DNA of 64,000 bases. It comes from JAAYUD01 sp963676865 (GTDB lineage: Bacteria; Bacteroidota; Bacteroidia; Bacteroidales; Bacteroidaceae). The stretch lies in assembly GCA_963676865.2 (NCBI GenBank), contig CAXXSS010000001.1, forward strand, positions 1 through 64,000, given 5' to 3'. Under the pieces are notes generated by a model. It was not told the origin of the DNA. It worked only from the letters and a program-made list of their open reading frames with translations, and ran no database searches. Numbering within the stretch: the first letter of the stretch is position 1; the number at the start of each line of letters is the position of its first letter. A program made the position numbers and the translations under genes. Positions 43,537 to 53,881 of this stretch are shown here, in pieces.

Positions 43537-44331
43537 ATGAGCTATTGGTTTCTTTTTAGCGATGGTAAGTTGCTATTATCTCGAGAAGGTGGTTGCTATA
43601 GTATTTTAACTCACGACGCACTGCCATACACTGTGAACGGTATGATTCACGAAGTAGGAAAATACGAAAACGCAATCTGCAAAGCGGCCGAAATCGCCGA
43701 TAGTAGCACTGTCCATTCTGTTTCTGCAGATAGTACAGAAGATGGATTGATATGGGTCGGCCTCCGCGAATCTTACGATTTGATAAATGTCGAACTACAC
43801 AGACTGGCAGGAAGAGGTTCCGAACTAATCTTTTGGGATAAAAACACCCGCTATTGCCCCGTTTGTGGCACTCAAACAAAAGTCAATACCGTCATTTCAA
43901 AAAAATGCCCCAACTGTGGCAACGAAATATTCCCTCAACTTTCGCCCGCCATATTAGTAATGATTCACAAAGGCGACCAAATACTGTTAGTGCATGCTCG
44001 TACATTTACGAGACCTTTCCATGGACTAGTAGCCGGATTTGTAGAACCGGGAGAGACATTGGAGCAATGCGTTGCGCGTGAAGTAAGAGAAGAGACAACT
44101 CTCAAGATAAATAATATCCGTTATTTTGGCAGCCAACCTTGGCCCTACCCTTCCAACCTCATGATAGGCTTCACGGCAGATTATGTTAGCGGCGATATCC
44201 AGTTTGCCGATAACGAACTGACTGATGGCGAATTCTACGGTCGCGACAATCTACCGATGATCCCCCAGAAATTGAGTTTAGCTCGCAAAATGATTGATTC
44301 GTGGTTAGAATCCTTTGAAGAAGTAAAATAA
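43537..44331 (+). CDS. nudC: NADH pyrophosphatase / NAD-cap hydrolase NudC-like (Nudix)
   Basis: 264 residues from the ATG at 43537. The zinc ribbon is YCPVCGTQT...KCPNCGNEIFP. The Nudix box is GFVEPGETLEQCVAREVREE, followed by the SQPWPYPSNLM signature that separates NADH pyrophosphatases from other Nudix enzymes. It cleaves NADH to NMNH and AMP and, in other bacteria, removes NAD caps from RNA. Cytoplasmic, monocistronic, with the promoter immediately upstream. Confidence 0.9.
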   Translation: MSYWFLFSDGKLLLSREGGCYSILTHDALPYTVNGMIHEVGKYENAICKAAEIADSSTVHSVSADSTEDGLIWVGLRESYDLINVELHRLAGRGSELIFWDKNTRYCPVCGTQTKVNTVISKKCPNCGNEIFPQLSPAILVMIHKGDQILLVHARTFTRPFHGLVAGFVEPGETLEQCVAREVREETTLKINNIRYFGSQPWPYPSNLMIGFTADYVSGDIQFADNELTDGEFYGRDNLPMIPQKLSLARKMIDSWLESFEEVK

Positions 44332-44477
44332 AAGGGAGCTTTAAGAACAGGACAAAACATCCGTTACCAATCGATAAACTTTTGTAATACAACTAAAAAC
44401 AACATTTTTCATATCTATAGAGTGATTATTGCACGCTAAAAATATTCGCAATTTGAATATTATATTACGCAAACACA

Positions 44478-44509
44478 TTGGTTAAAAGGCTATAAATAGT
44501 ATAACTTTG
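44478..44509 (+). promoter_or_regulatory. Promoter of the second SusC/SusD operon
   Basis: TTGG at 44478, 20 bases, then TAACTTTG (TAnnTTTG) at 44502-44509; the ATG follows at 44538. Confidence 0.6.
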
Positions 44510-44537
44510 TAATCAACTAATCTGATAATCACTCAAG

Positions 44538-47500
44538 ATGAAAAAGAAAAAAGACTTTGTTGGCCTTATTGCGAAACATTTTTCACAATACAGGAAAAGC
44601 AAATTAAGTTTACTATTTTTGCTGTTTTGCGTTTTTAGTGTTGCCCAAAACACCAAAACGATCAAAGGAACTGTTGTTTCTACAACGGGAGAACCTCTTG
44701 TTGGCGTCACAGTGCAACAAGTGGGAACAAACAACGGTGCACTGACAGATGTAAACGGAATGTTTACACTCAATGCTCCTATGAATAGCACACTTCGCAT
44801 CTCGTATGTGGGATACGTTACAAAAGAACTGAAAGTGACTTCGGAAGCCAATCTTTTAAAAATTATATTAAAAGACGACAACAAACTTCTGGATGAAGTA
44901 GTTGTTGTAGGTTATGGAGTACAGAAGAAAAAGTTGGTAACCGGAGCTACTGTTCAAGTAAAGGGAGAAGACATTGAGAAGCTGAATACCGTAAATCCGC
45001 TCGCGGCATTGCAAAGCAAGACTCCGGGAGTCAGTATCACTCAATCTTCCGGTATGCCGGGCGAAGGGTTCAAGGTTAATATCCGTGGACTTGGCACCAC
45101 CGGAAACGCCACACCTCTTTATATTATAGATGGTATCACAGGTGGCGATATCAACAGTCTGAATCCCGCCGATATTGAAAGCATTGATGTCCTAAAAGAT
45201 GCTGCGTCGGCTGCCATTTACGGTTCACGTGCAGCCAATGGTGTTATCCTCGTAACAACCAAACAAGGAAAAGCCGGAAAGACACAACTTTCATACGACG
45301 GATACGTCGGATTCCAAAATGTATACCGCATGCCCGATTTGCTAAACGCCAAAGAGTATGCCATGATTATGAACGAAGAGCGTTATGAAGACGGACTTAC
45401 GCCATACGATTTCGCTTCTTTGGTACCCGATTGGGATAAGATACAAAAAGGAACGTGGAACGGCACTAACTGGATGGAAGAAATTCGTAACAAGAATGCA
45501 CTGATTACCAATCATGCCATCAATTTCACAGGAGGCACCGAACGAAGCACTTTCTCCAGTGGTATTTCTTACACTTACCAAGATGGTATTCTAGGCAAAC
45601 CGTGCGAACCTAATTTTACCCGATACACCGTACGTATCAACTCAGATCATAAGATTCTGAAAAAAGATAACTTCGATTTACTTACTATCGGCGAAAACTT
45701 AACCTATACGTATACTCAAAATCGGGGTATCAATATCGGCGACAATTATAGCAACGATATTCGCAACATGCTGCTCACTTCTCCTTTCCTACCCAACTAC
45801 GACGCAAATGGAAACTACCATTATGCCATACCTTGGGAAATAAGAGAACCAAATCCTGTTGGCAAAATGTATTACAGTAATTATGGAAACAAAACAAAAA
45901 ACCATAATATTCGCGCTGCTCTGTATGCCACATTGCAACCCATCAAGAATCTAAAAATAAAATCAAACTTCGGATTCACTCTTGGAGTCAATTCATCGCG
46001 TTCTTTCTCGCCTGCCTACAAGTTGTCGAGCAATACGATGAGCGATGTAAGCAACGTGAGCCAAAGTATGAGTTCGGGATGTTCGTTAATGTGGGAAAAC
46101 ACTGCAACATACAACTTCAAACTAGCCCAAAAACATGATTTCACTTTTCTGTTGGGTCAAAGTCTCGAAGTCGATGGATTGGGTGAAAGCATCAGTGGCT
46201 CCAATACCAATAGTATATTCAATGATTTCAAACACGCCTACCTCAACAATACGCCTATCATATCGTCACGAACCAGACTCAATGGTTCGCCTTGGGGGAG
46301 AGAATCCATCGCATCTTTCTTTGGACGTATCAACTACGACTTTATGAGCAAATATATGGCAACCATCGTACTGCGTGCCGATGGTTCGAGCAAATTTGCA
46401 AAAGGTCACAGATGGGGATACTTCCCTTCCGTATCGGCTGGATGGGTAATAACCGAAGAGTCTTTCATGAACAATGCAAAGAACTGGATGGATTTCCTGA
46501 AGATTCGCGCCAGTTGGGGACAAAATGGTAATCAGTCAATACCCGGATTCCAATACCTCTCAACCATTTCTTTTGAAAATGCCGACTATACATTCGGTAA
46601 TGACAAATCAGTTATCACCACCGGTGCATATCCCGACATTCTTGCCAACCCCAACATCACGTGGGAGAAGTCAGAACAAACCGATCTCGGTTTCGATGCA
46701 CGCTTCTTTGGCAGCCGCTTAGGCCTCAACTTCGATTACTATATCAAGAAGACCAAAGACTGGTTGGTACAAGCTCCGGTACTCGATACCGTAGGAACCA
46801 GCGCACCGTATATCAATGGAGGCGACGTAAAGAACAGTGGTGTCGAAATTGGATTATCGTGGAATGATCATATATCCGACTTTACGTATGGAGCCAATGT
46901 GAATGTAGCCTACAATAAAAACAAAGTAACCAGAATTGCCAATACCGAAGGTATTATCCACGGCACGCCCAATGTACTCAGTAATGGAACCGACGAGATG
47001 TTCCGTGCCCAGGTAGGTTATCCTATCGGCTATTTCTATGGATATAAGACGGCCGGTATTTTCCAAAATCAGAAACAAATCGACGACTATAAGGGAGCCA
47101 AATTGAGTGGAGCCGCTCCTGGAGATGTAATCTGGGTAGACACCGACCACAATGGCGTGATAGACCTCAACGACCGTTGCAAGATTGGAGATCCGCATCC
47201 GGACTTCACACTAGGTTTCTCTTTGAATTTGGGTTGGAAAGGTTTCGATCTTAACGCTACGATGAACGGCGTATTGGGCAACCAAATCATGAAATCCTAC
47301 CGTTCATTTGTCGATTATCCGCGCAACAATTTCACCAGCGACATTTTCAAACGTTGGCATGGCGACGGAACGTCCAACAAAATACCACGGCTCACCTCGG
47401 GAACACATACCAACTGGCAATACATTTCCGACCTATATATGGAGAACGGCGACTTTTTGCGGATGCAGAATCTCACAGTTGGCTATGATTTCAAGAAACT

Positions 47501-47690
47501 GTTCAGAGCAATGCCATTACAAGAATGTCGTGTCTATTTTGCAGCAAACAATCTCTTTACAATTACCGGTTACTCCGGAATGGATCCCGAAGTAGGTTAC
47601 GGTGGAGGACAAGATTGGGTAAGCGGCGTAGATCTAGGTTTCTACCCCAGTCCCCGCACTTATATGTTTGGTGTCAACATTAAATTCTAA
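44538..47690 (+). CDS. SusC/RagA-family TonB-dependent receptor
   Basis: 1050 residues, complete. The signal region ends near FSVAQ (~37). The carboxypeptidase-like domain (~42-112) contains EPLVGVTVQQVGTNNGALTD. The TonB box is KLLDEVVVVGYGVQKKK. The plug has VLKDAASAAIYGSRAANGV. The barrel ends with TYMFGVNIKF. No STN domain. First gene of an operon with a SusD and a lipoprotein; the downstream GH2 and ROK genes suggest an amino-sugar or beta-linked glycan as ligand. Confidence 0.94.
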   Translation: MKKKKDFVGLIAKHFSQYRKSKLSLLFLLFCVFSVAQNTKTIKGTVVSTTGEPLVGVTVQQVGTNNGALTDVNGMFTLNAPMNSTLRISYVGYVTKELKVTSEANLLKIILKDDNKLLDEVVVVGYGVQKKKLVTGATVQVKGEDIEKLNTVNPLAALQSKTPGVSITQSSGMPGEGFKVNIRGLGTTGNATPLYIIDGITGGDINSLNPADIESIDVLKDAASAAIYGSRAANGVILVTTKQGKAGKTQLSYDGYVGFQNVYRMPDLLNAKEYAMIMNEERYEDGLTPYDFASLVPDWDKIQKGTWNGTNWMEEIRNKNALITNHAINFTGGTERSTFSSGISYTYQDGILGKPCEPNFTRYTVRINSDHKILKKDNFDLLTIGENLTYTYTQNRGINIGDNYSNDIRNMLLTSPFLPNYDANGNYHYAIPWEIREPNPVGKMYYSNYGNKTKNHNIRAALYATLQPIKNLKIKSNFGFTLGVNSSRSFSPAYKLSSNTMSDVSNVSQSMSSGCSLMWENTATYNFKLAQKHDFTFLLGQSLEVDGLGESISGSNTNSIFNDFKHAYLNNTPIISSRTRLNGSPWGRESIASFFGRINYDFMSKYMATIVLRADGSSKFAKGHRWGYFPSVSAGWVITEESFMNNAKNWMDFLKIRASWGQNGNQSIPGFQYLSTISFENADYTFGNDKSVITTGAYPDILANPNITWEKSEQTDLGFDARFFGSRLGLNFDYYIKKTKDWLVQAPVLDTVGTSAPYINGGDVKNSGVEIGLSWNDHISDFTYGANVNVAYNKNKVTRIANTEGIIHGTPNVLSNGTDEMFRAQVGYPIGYFYGYKTAGIFQNQKQIDDYKGAKLSGAAPGDVIWVDTDHNGVIDLNDRCKIGDPHPDFTLGFSLNLGWKGFDLNATMNGVLGNQIMKSYRSFVDYPRNNFTSDIFKRWHGDGTSNKIPRLTSGTHTNWQYISDLYMENGDFLRMQNLTVGYDFKKLFRAMPLQECRVYFAANNLFTITGYSGMDPEVGYGGGQDWVSGVDLGFYPSPRTYMFGVNIKF

Positions 47691-47698
47691 ATACGATC

Positions 47699-49402
47699 AT
47701 GAAAGCAAGATATTATATTTTAAGTGCATTGGCAACGCTAATACTAAGCGGATGCAATGCCTTCTTAGACTCAGACAATCTGACTAAAAAAGACAACTCC
47801 AACTTTCCAAAGACAGAAGAAGACGCAGCACAAGCTCTGACAGGATGTTATGCCATGTTACGCGACGAAGGAGACAGTAAGATCAATCAAAATCTAATGG
47901 TAATCTCCGAAATTCTTTCAGACGACCGCTTCGGCGGTGGAGGTCCGGACGATCGCTATGCACAGGCTCTCGACCATTTCAAGAAATCCGACAACAATAT
48001 GTTCGACGATGTATGGTCAGTCAACTATAAAGGTATTTACCGTTGCAATATGCTGCTCGAATCATTGGGCAATATTACATTCAATTCTGCCGACGACAAG
48101 AATCAAATAGAAGGCGAGACACGCTTTTTGAGGGCTTTCTACTATTTCAACCTGTGCAAGACATTTGGTAATGTACCATTGGTTGTCACTTCTCAATCGA
48201 AGAACCCTGTACAGGCCCCCGCCGATTCGCTATACAAACAGATAGGCGTCGACCTACAAAAGGCAGTCTCTCTGTTGCCCGCAACAAAAACAGCCGATAT
48301 GCAGCCCTCAAGGCTTGGACATGTCACCAAGTGGACAGCCGAAGGTATGCTGGCAAGAGTATTCCTGTTCTATACGGGATACTATCAAAAAGAATCGATG
48401 GGTACTGTCACAAAATCAGAAGTGGTAACCGATCTGAACAATTGTATTACCACCAGCGGACATAGACTGATGCCGGACTTTCGCGACTTATGGCCCTATT
48501 CTAATCAATATACCAAGTCCGACTATCCATATTCCAAAGACAACGACTTGAGCTGGTATGGCGAAGATGGCGCAAATCAAGAAACGATGTTCGCCATCAA
48601 GTACAGCCCAAAAGCTACTTGGGATTCGCCGAGCAATGTCGCTCGAAATAATCAAGTAGACCTTTTCTTCTCTCCTCGTGAAACAGATGGTAGTGTACAA
48701 AACAACTTCCCATTGGGAATAGGTTGGGGATTCGGTACTGTCAATCCTAAGATGATGAACGAATGGGAGTCTGCCGAACCGAACGATATACGTATCAAAG
48801 CGTCTATCTTCGATACGAGCGACGAAGCGCCCAATTATGTATGGGGAGCCGATAAACAAATGAATGAAACCGGATTGTGGCAAAAGAAATACGCCGCTAT
48901 CAATGTCAAAACCGTATCTGCGGGTGCAGACCCGGTATACGAGAATTATTCACGCCGTATCTACCCTTCAATCGATACCGATTATCAACTCAACAATATC
49001 CAAGACATTGTAGTGATGCGTTTTGCCGATGTGCTGCTCATGTACAGTGAACTCACTCAAACAGTCGATGGCATCAATCAGGTACGTACACGTGCCGGAC
49101 TCAAACCGATCAGTTCTTACAGCGACACCGCTTTGCGCAATGAACGCCGTTGGGAGTTTGCCTTCGAAGGTATGCGCTGGTACGATCTGCTCCGCTGGCA
49201 TATAGCAGATACTGCACTTGCCGAACAAAATGGAGTAAGCATGCAAAACAACCTGGAACAAACAACGATGGATATGCCCGATATCGCTGCTCGAGTTAAA
49301 GCTACAGGGGGATTCTTGCAAATACCACAAACGCAAATAGACTTATCAAATGGCGTATTGAAACAAAACGCCGGTTGGATAGGCGATAATCTATTATACT
49401 AA
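47699..49402 (+). CDS. SusD/RagB-family lipoprotein
   Basis: 567 residues. The lipoprotein signal is LATLILSGCNAF. SusD features: GETRFLRAFYYFNLCKTFGNVPLV (first tetratricopeptide block) and RFADVLLMYSELTQ...NERRWEFAFEGMRWYDLLRWH near the C-terminus. It starts 8 bp after the SusC stop. It forms the ligand-binding lid of the transporter. Confidence 0.93.
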   Translation: MKARYYILSALATLILSGCNAFLDSDNLTKKDNSNFPKTEEDAAQALTGCYAMLRDEGDSKINQNLMVISEILSDDRFGGGGPDDRYAQALDHFKKSDNNMFDDVWSVNYKGIYRCNMLLESLGNITFNSADDKNQIEGETRFLRAFYYFNLCKTFGNVPLVVTSQSKNPVQAPADSLYKQIGVDLQKAVSLLPATKTADMQPSRLGHVTKWTAEGMLARVFLFYTGYYQKESMGTVTKSEVVTDLNNCITTSGHRLMPDFRDLWPYSNQYTKSDYPYSKDNDLSWYGEDGANQETMFAIKYSPKATWDSPSNVARNNQVDLFFSPRETDGSVQNNFPLGIGWGFGTVNPKMMNEWESAEPNDIRIKASIFDTSDEAPNYVWGADKQMNETGLWQKKYAAINVKTVSAGADPVYENYSRRIYPSIDTDYQLNNIQDIVVMRFADVLLMYSELTQTVDGINQVRTRAGLKPISSYSDTALRNERRWEFAFEGMRWYDLLRWHIADTALAEQNGVSMQNNLEQTTMDMPDIAARVKATGGFLQIPQTQIDLSNGVLKQNAGWIGDNLLY

Positions 49403-49418
49403 AGAAGAGGAGAAAAAA

Positions 49419-50231
49419 ATGAAAAAGATTATATTTTGCCTGATAGCAGTCGTAGGAACGCTCTGTTCCTGCAATCCGGTATGCGACAATATCTCTGCCG
49501 GCGGCATCGTCAAGGAGAGCGAGTTGCAACTCGATGTTCATGCCACTACCGACGGTGGTAACCAGATAGTCATGATCAACAACACCAAAGGAGTAGGCTC
49601 ATACTGGGACTATGTCGTCGGTCACGCAGCAGCCCAAAACGATACGATACTGATGCCTTTCCTTGGCGAACAAACCATCACTTTCACCGGACTCTGTGAT
49701 GGAGGAACAGTAACGACTACCCGCAAAATCACCATCACTCATATCGATCATCCCGTAGCTACCGAATGGTCGTACTTTGCAGGTAATGGCACTCAGGGCA
49801 AGACATGGGCATGGGACAATACCGTAGATGCCGTATACGGAACAGGCGGATGGATGGCCGAGATGGTTCCCGACTGGACTCCGATAACACTTGCCAACAC
49901 CGAAGACCCGAATGGATATATGCTATTCGACTTAAACGGCGGACCTAATTTCACCCGATACAACAATGACGGAACTGTGGCTCAAAAAGGAACTTTCGCT
50001 TTCGATATGTCCGATACAACCAAAAATACAGACAGTGGCGAAATCTGGTCCATCGGAACGTTAACATTAACAGGAGCTACCGTGCTCAATGGACATTGTT
50101 ATGGCAAGACAGACCCGCAGTATAAATATAAGATACTGACACTGAACGACAACGAAATGGTGCTTTGCGCAGCTCCCGATGGAACGGCTGCATGGGACAA
50201 CGGAACGTTTTGGATTTTTAAAAAGAAATAA
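49419..50231 (+). CDS. Surface lipoprotein with PKD-like domain, probable glycan-binding protein
   Basis: 270 residues. The lipoprotein signal is AVVGTLCSCNPVC. Residues ~30-105 form an Ig/PKD-like domain (NTKGVGSYWDYVVG...TTTRKITIT). The C-terminal ~160 residues form an aromatic-rich beta domain (WSYFAGNGTQGKTWAWDN, WMAEMVPDWTP) likely to bind carbohydrate. It follows SusD by 16 bp and precedes a strong terminator, so it completes the transport operon as a SusE/F-type protein. Confidence 0.75.
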   Translation: MKKIIFCLIAVVGTLCSCNPVCDNISAGGIVKESELQLDVHATTDGGNQIVMINNTKGVGSYWDYVVGHAAAQNDTILMPFLGEQTITFTGLCDGGTVTTTRKITITHIDHPVATEWSYFAGNGTQGKTWAWDNTVDAVYGTGGWMAEMVPDWTPITLANTEDPNGYMLFDLNGGPNFTRYNNDGTVAQKGTFAFDMSDTTKNTDSGEIWSIGTLTLTGATVLNGHCYGKTDPQYKYKILTLNDNEMVLCAAPDGTAAWDNGTFWIFKKK

Positions 50232-50239
50232 AAACAATG

Positions 50240-50286
50240 CAAACATTTTCCATGAGAAAAAGGCCTCGTGGGAAATGTTTGTTTTA
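50240..50286 (+). terminator. Terminator of the SusC/SusD/lipoprotein operon
   Basis: A 17-bp stem with two G.T pairs (50240-50256 with 50265-50281) and an 8-base loop, then TTTT. It separates the transport operon from the ROK gene, which has its own -7 box. Confidence 0.8.
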
Positions 50287-50334
50287 TAGCGTTAATTATT
50301 AATAATAACGATTATTCAAAAATCGTTTTTATAT

Positions 50335-50342
50335 TATCTTTG
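50335..50342 (+). promoter_or_regulatory. -7 box of the ROK kinase gene
   Basis: TATCTTTG (TAnnTTTG) 13 bases before the ATG at 50356. Confidence 0.5.
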
Positions 50343-50355
50343 AAGTAAATTAAGA

Positions 50356-51183
50356 ATGAAAATGAAATTGGCAATTGACTTAGGAGGAACCAACTTGCGT
50401 ATTGCAAAAATAGAAGATAACCTCATCGTTGCGACAAAATCCGTAGAGTGCCCGGCCAAGGCAAGCGAGTCTGTTATAATAGACTTAATCAAAGCAATGA
50501 TTCGAGAGTTTATGTCTCCCGAGGTAGATGGTATCGGAGTAGGTGTACCTTCTATAGTCGATGCAGAGAGAGGTATAGTCTATGATGTAGCCAACATCCC
50601 TTCATGGAAAGAAGTAAGGTTGAAAGAGGTTCTCGAAAAAGAATTTAATGTAAGAACATGTATAGACAATGACGTCAACTGTTTTGTGCTGGGCGAGAAA
50701 CATTTCGGTAGCGGAAAGGGATACGAAAACATGGTAGGCATCACCCTCGGTACGGGAGTGGGTGCCGGCATCATTATCGACAGCAATTTATATCGCGGAA
50801 CCAATACCGGTGCGGGCGAGATAGGATCGCTCCCCTATTTGGATAGCGATTACGAACATTATTGCAGCAGCTCATTTCTAATAAAAAGCGGCAACGACGG
50901 AAAGAGAATTTTCGAGTTGGCACAACAGGGCGATGCGTCGGCCTTGGATATATGGCGTCAATTCGGCTATCACTTAGGCAAACTGCTACAAGTGGTTCTA
51001 TTTGTTTACGATCCGCAGGCCATTATCATAGGAGGAGGCATTTCTGCCGCATCTCCTTTTTTCGAGAGTGCAATGCGGGAGTCTATGAAGAAAGATTTTC
51101 CTTATTCGAGGACAGCCAACAATATCCAGCTCTTTTTCTCCACACTGGCGGGGAGCAATCTATTGGGGGCTTCCAAACTATAG
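50356..51183 (+). CDS. ROK-family sugar kinase
   Basis: 275 residues. The phosphate-binding loop is AIDLGGTNLRIAKI (4-17). The sugar-binding and catalytic region reads CIDNDVNCFVLGE (Asp as general base), then GITLGTGVGAGIII and AGEIGSLPYL. The usual ROK zinc motif CxCGxxGC is absent; in its place is EHYCSSSF, so the GHxx His/zinc site typical of glucokinase and NagK is not conserved. Likely substrate is the monosaccharide released by the adjacent GH2 enzyme (glucosamine is a candidate), phosphorylated in the cytoplasm. Confidence 0.82.
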   Translation: MKMKLAIDLGGTNLRIAKIEDNLIVATKSVECPAKASESVIIDLIKAMIREFMSPEVDGIGVGVPSIVDAERGIVYDVANIPSWKEVRLKEVLEKEFNVRTCIDNDVNCFVLGEKHFGSGKGYENMVGITLGTGVGAGIIIDSNLYRGTNTGAGEIGSLPYLDSDYEHYCSSSFLIKSGNDGKRIFELAQQGDASALDIWRQFGYHLGKLLQVVLFVYDPQAIIIGGGISAASPFFESAMRESMKKDFPYSRTANNIQLFFSTLAGSNLLGASKL

Positions 51184-51309
51184 AAGCTATATAATAAGGT
51201 CCAAAACAAACAAAGAGGATAAATTCATTGACCTGATTACAACAATATAAATGAAGAAATCAATATCAAATTATAACTAATATAGTATAACATTTAAATA
51301 GTTAGTTTT

Positions 51310-53847
51310 ATGACAAAAAGATTATTAAATGTCCTATTTCTTATTTTTATGGTAAGTGTTCCTTGTATGGCTCATCGGTCCGTCCAAGTATTAAAGAACG
51401 GCTGGATTGTTCAAGTAGGCAGCAAGACATACCGAACGTCGATCCCAACAACCGCAATGGGGGTTTTGATGAACAATAAAGTATATGGGCCTTCTATTCT
51501 CGAGGGACTCAACTATCACCAGATCGACAGTACACAGTTCGACCGTCCATGGCTCTTTCGCAATCATTTCAGATTGCAACCTTTGCGTCCCGGGCAACAT
51601 GCCTTTCTTCAAATAGATGGGCTTAGCTATTCGGGAAATATTCTTATCAACGAAAAACTCATCGCGCCACGAGACTCTGTAAAGGGGGCTTTCCGCAGGT
51701 ATATGTTCGACGTTACCAAATGGGTATCCACAGACAACGAACTAAAGATACAAGTATTCAAGGCGCAAAAAGGCGATCCGAATATCGGATTTGTAGACTG
51801 GAATCCCCGTCCCTCCGACGAGAGTATGGGACTTTTCCGTAACGTCAGCATCATTGTTGTCGACGATGTCTTGATGCAACACACCGCCGTGACTTCCAAA
51901 GTCAATAGCGAAACCTTAAAAGAGGCATGGCTCACCGTCGAGACACAGCTGAGCAATCTCACCGACCGTCCCGTCAAAGGGGCTCTTGTAGGAAAGATCA
52001 ACGATATTCAAATCTACTTTCCCGTGAGCCTCAAAGCACAAGAGACCCGTACAGTAAAGATCACTCCCGAAGATGTATTAAAACTCCACATCGACAATCC
52101 ACGGTTATGGTGGTGCAACGGCATGGGGTCGCCCGATATGTACGACCTTTCTCTTGAATTCGATGTAGATAATAAAGTATGCGATAAAACAGAGCTTTCG
52201 TTCGGCATCCGAGAAATAAAAGATTACCTCACTCCCGAAGGACACCGTGGGTTCACCCTCAATGGCAAAAAAGTTCTTCTGAGAGGAGCCGGCTGGACAG
52301 ACGACATTTTCCTTCGCGACACACCCGAAACCTACCAGAACCAAATAGATTTGGTGAAAAACATGAACCTCAACACCATCAGACTCGAAGGCTTCTGGGG
52401 TACGTCCGATGATTTGTTCAATCTCTGCGACCACAACGGTATTATGGTATTGGCAGGCTGGAGCTGCCAGTGGGAATGGGCAGGATACGTAGGAGGCAAC
52501 GCCGAAAGCAAATATGGCTGTATAGAGACCGAACCGGGCATGACCATGTTGGTGCGCCAACTTCACGATCAGGTGCTTTGGTTGCGTAGCCATCCCAGCC
52601 TTATCGGTTGGTTCGTGGGAAGCGACAAATTGCCTTGCCCCGAATTGGAGAAACGCTACCGTTCGATGCTGGCTACCATAGACAACCGTCCTATTCTTAT
52701 TTCGGCGCAACACGCCGTTAGCGAAATATCCGGAACATCCGGAACGAAAATGTACGGCCCTTACGAATACGTTGGCCCAAGCTATTGGTTCGAAGATACG
52801 AAGAATGGAGGAGGCTACGGCTTCAATACCGAAACCGGTATCGGAGCACAACTTCCGGTCAAAGAATCTATCGAGCGCATGATTCCGGCAGACAAACGCT
52901 GGCCCGCAAAAAACAATGAATACTACAACTTCCACTGTACTGCTTCCGGAACGGCCATGCACGATTTAAATGTTCTCAACGACATTATAGACCGCAAGTT
53001 CGGTGGTGCTTCCGACTTGGACGACTACCTGAAAAAGGCTCACTTGCTGGACTACGAATCAACCCGTTCCATGTTCGAATCTTTCAGAGTGAACATTGCT
53101 CACTCTACAGGTATCATTCAATGGATGCTCAACTCGGCATGGCCTTCTCTCTACTGGCAACTCTACGACTATTACGGTGTACCTACCGCTTCGTACTATT
53201 CTGTCAAAGCGGGCAACATGCCGCAACAGCTCATCTACAACTATGCCGACCATTCGGTATATGCCGTAAACGAGACACAAAGTCCCATGCCGGTAGTAGC
53301 CAAGATGGAACTATTCAATCTCAAGTCGAGTCCGATTCAGAAAGACAGTCTTGAGCTGACTATCCAACCGGGCGAAAGCACGAAGGTCTTCACGTTGAAA
53401 GATTTCAGCGATATAGCATTCCTGTCTTTAAAGCTGAACGACAACAACAAACATCTGATTGCCGAAAACTCTTATTGCCTCACTGCCAAGAACGACGTTT
53501 ACGACTATCCGAAGTCCACATGGTACATGTCGCCCATTACCGAGCCGGCCGATTATAAGCCGTTGGCTTCGCTTCCGTCCGCTACGGTACAAATGACAGC
53601 CAAACGCATGTTCTCGAGAGTAACCGTTCAACTGAAGAACACATCCGACAAGATCGCTTTCTTCAACGAACTCGTACTCAAGAATTCCGAAGGACACGCC
53701 GAAGGATTTGCCAAATGGAGCGAAAACTACGTGACTCTCTTGCCGGGCGAAACAAAATCGCTCGAATGTACTCTTTCCGGAGAACGCAGCGGACTTTCCG
53801 TCGTTCTCAGAGGATGGAACACCAAAGAGCAGGAAGTTAAACTTTAA
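51310..53847 (+). CDS. GH2 family glycoside hydrolase, exo-beta-glucosaminidase-like
   Basis: 845 residues with a signal peptide (~1-21, PCMA). N-terminal sugar-binding jelly roll (LQIDGLSYSGNILINEKL), immunoglobulin-like domain, then the TIM barrel (VLLRGAGWTDDIFLRD, LNTIRLEGFWG). In place of the usual GH2 acid/base 'NE', the site reads IGWFVGSDK with D439. The nucleophile is E508 in GFNTETG. This Asp/Glu pair with ~70 residues between is the arrangement known for CsxA-type exo-beta-D-glucosaminidases, as is the neighbouring GPYEYVGPSYWFED. It therefore probably removes terminal beta-linked GlcN, or a related sugar, in the periplasm. Related exo-beta-mannosidases remain an alternative. Confidence 0.82.
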   Translation: MTKRLLNVLFLIFMVSVPCMAHRSVQVLKNGWIVQVGSKTYRTSIPTTAMGVLMNNKVYGPSILEGLNYHQIDSTQFDRPWLFRNHFRLQPLRPGQHAFLQIDGLSYSGNILINEKLIAPRDSVKGAFRRYMFDVTKWVSTDNELKIQVFKAQKGDPNIGFVDWNPRPSDESMGLFRNVSIIVVDDVLMQHTAVTSKVNSETLKEAWLTVETQLSNLTDRPVKGALVGKINDIQIYFPVSLKAQETRTVKITPEDVLKLHIDNPRLWWCNGMGSPDMYDLSLEFDVDNKVCDKTELSFGIREIKDYLTPEGHRGFTLNGKKVLLRGAGWTDDIFLRDTPETYQNQIDLVKNMNLNTIRLEGFWGTSDDLFNLCDHNGIMVLAGWSCQWEWAGYVGGNAESKYGCIETEPGMTMLVRQLHDQVLWLRSHPSLIGWFVGSDKLPCPELEKRYRSMLATIDNRPILISAQHAVSEISGTSGTKMYGPYEYVGPSYWFEDTKNGGGYGFNTETGIGAQLPVKESIERMIPADKRWPAKNNEYYNFHCTASGTAMHDLNVLNDIIDRKFGGASDLDDYLKKAHLLDYESTRSMFESFRVNIAHSTGIIQWMLNSAWPSLYWQLYDYYGVPTASYYSVKAGNMPQQLIYNYADHSVYAVNETQSPMPVVAKMELFNLKSSPIQKDSLELTIQPGESTKVFTLKDFSDIAFLSLKLNDNNKHLIAENSYCLTAKNDVYDYPKSTWYMSPITEPADYKPLASLPSATVQMTAKRMFSRVTVQLKNTSDKIAFFNELVLKNSEGHAEGFAKWSENYVTLLPGETKSLECTLSGERSGLSVVLRGWNTKEQEVKL

Positions 53848-53881
53848 CCGATTTTTTTCAAAACCTTTTATTCCGATACAT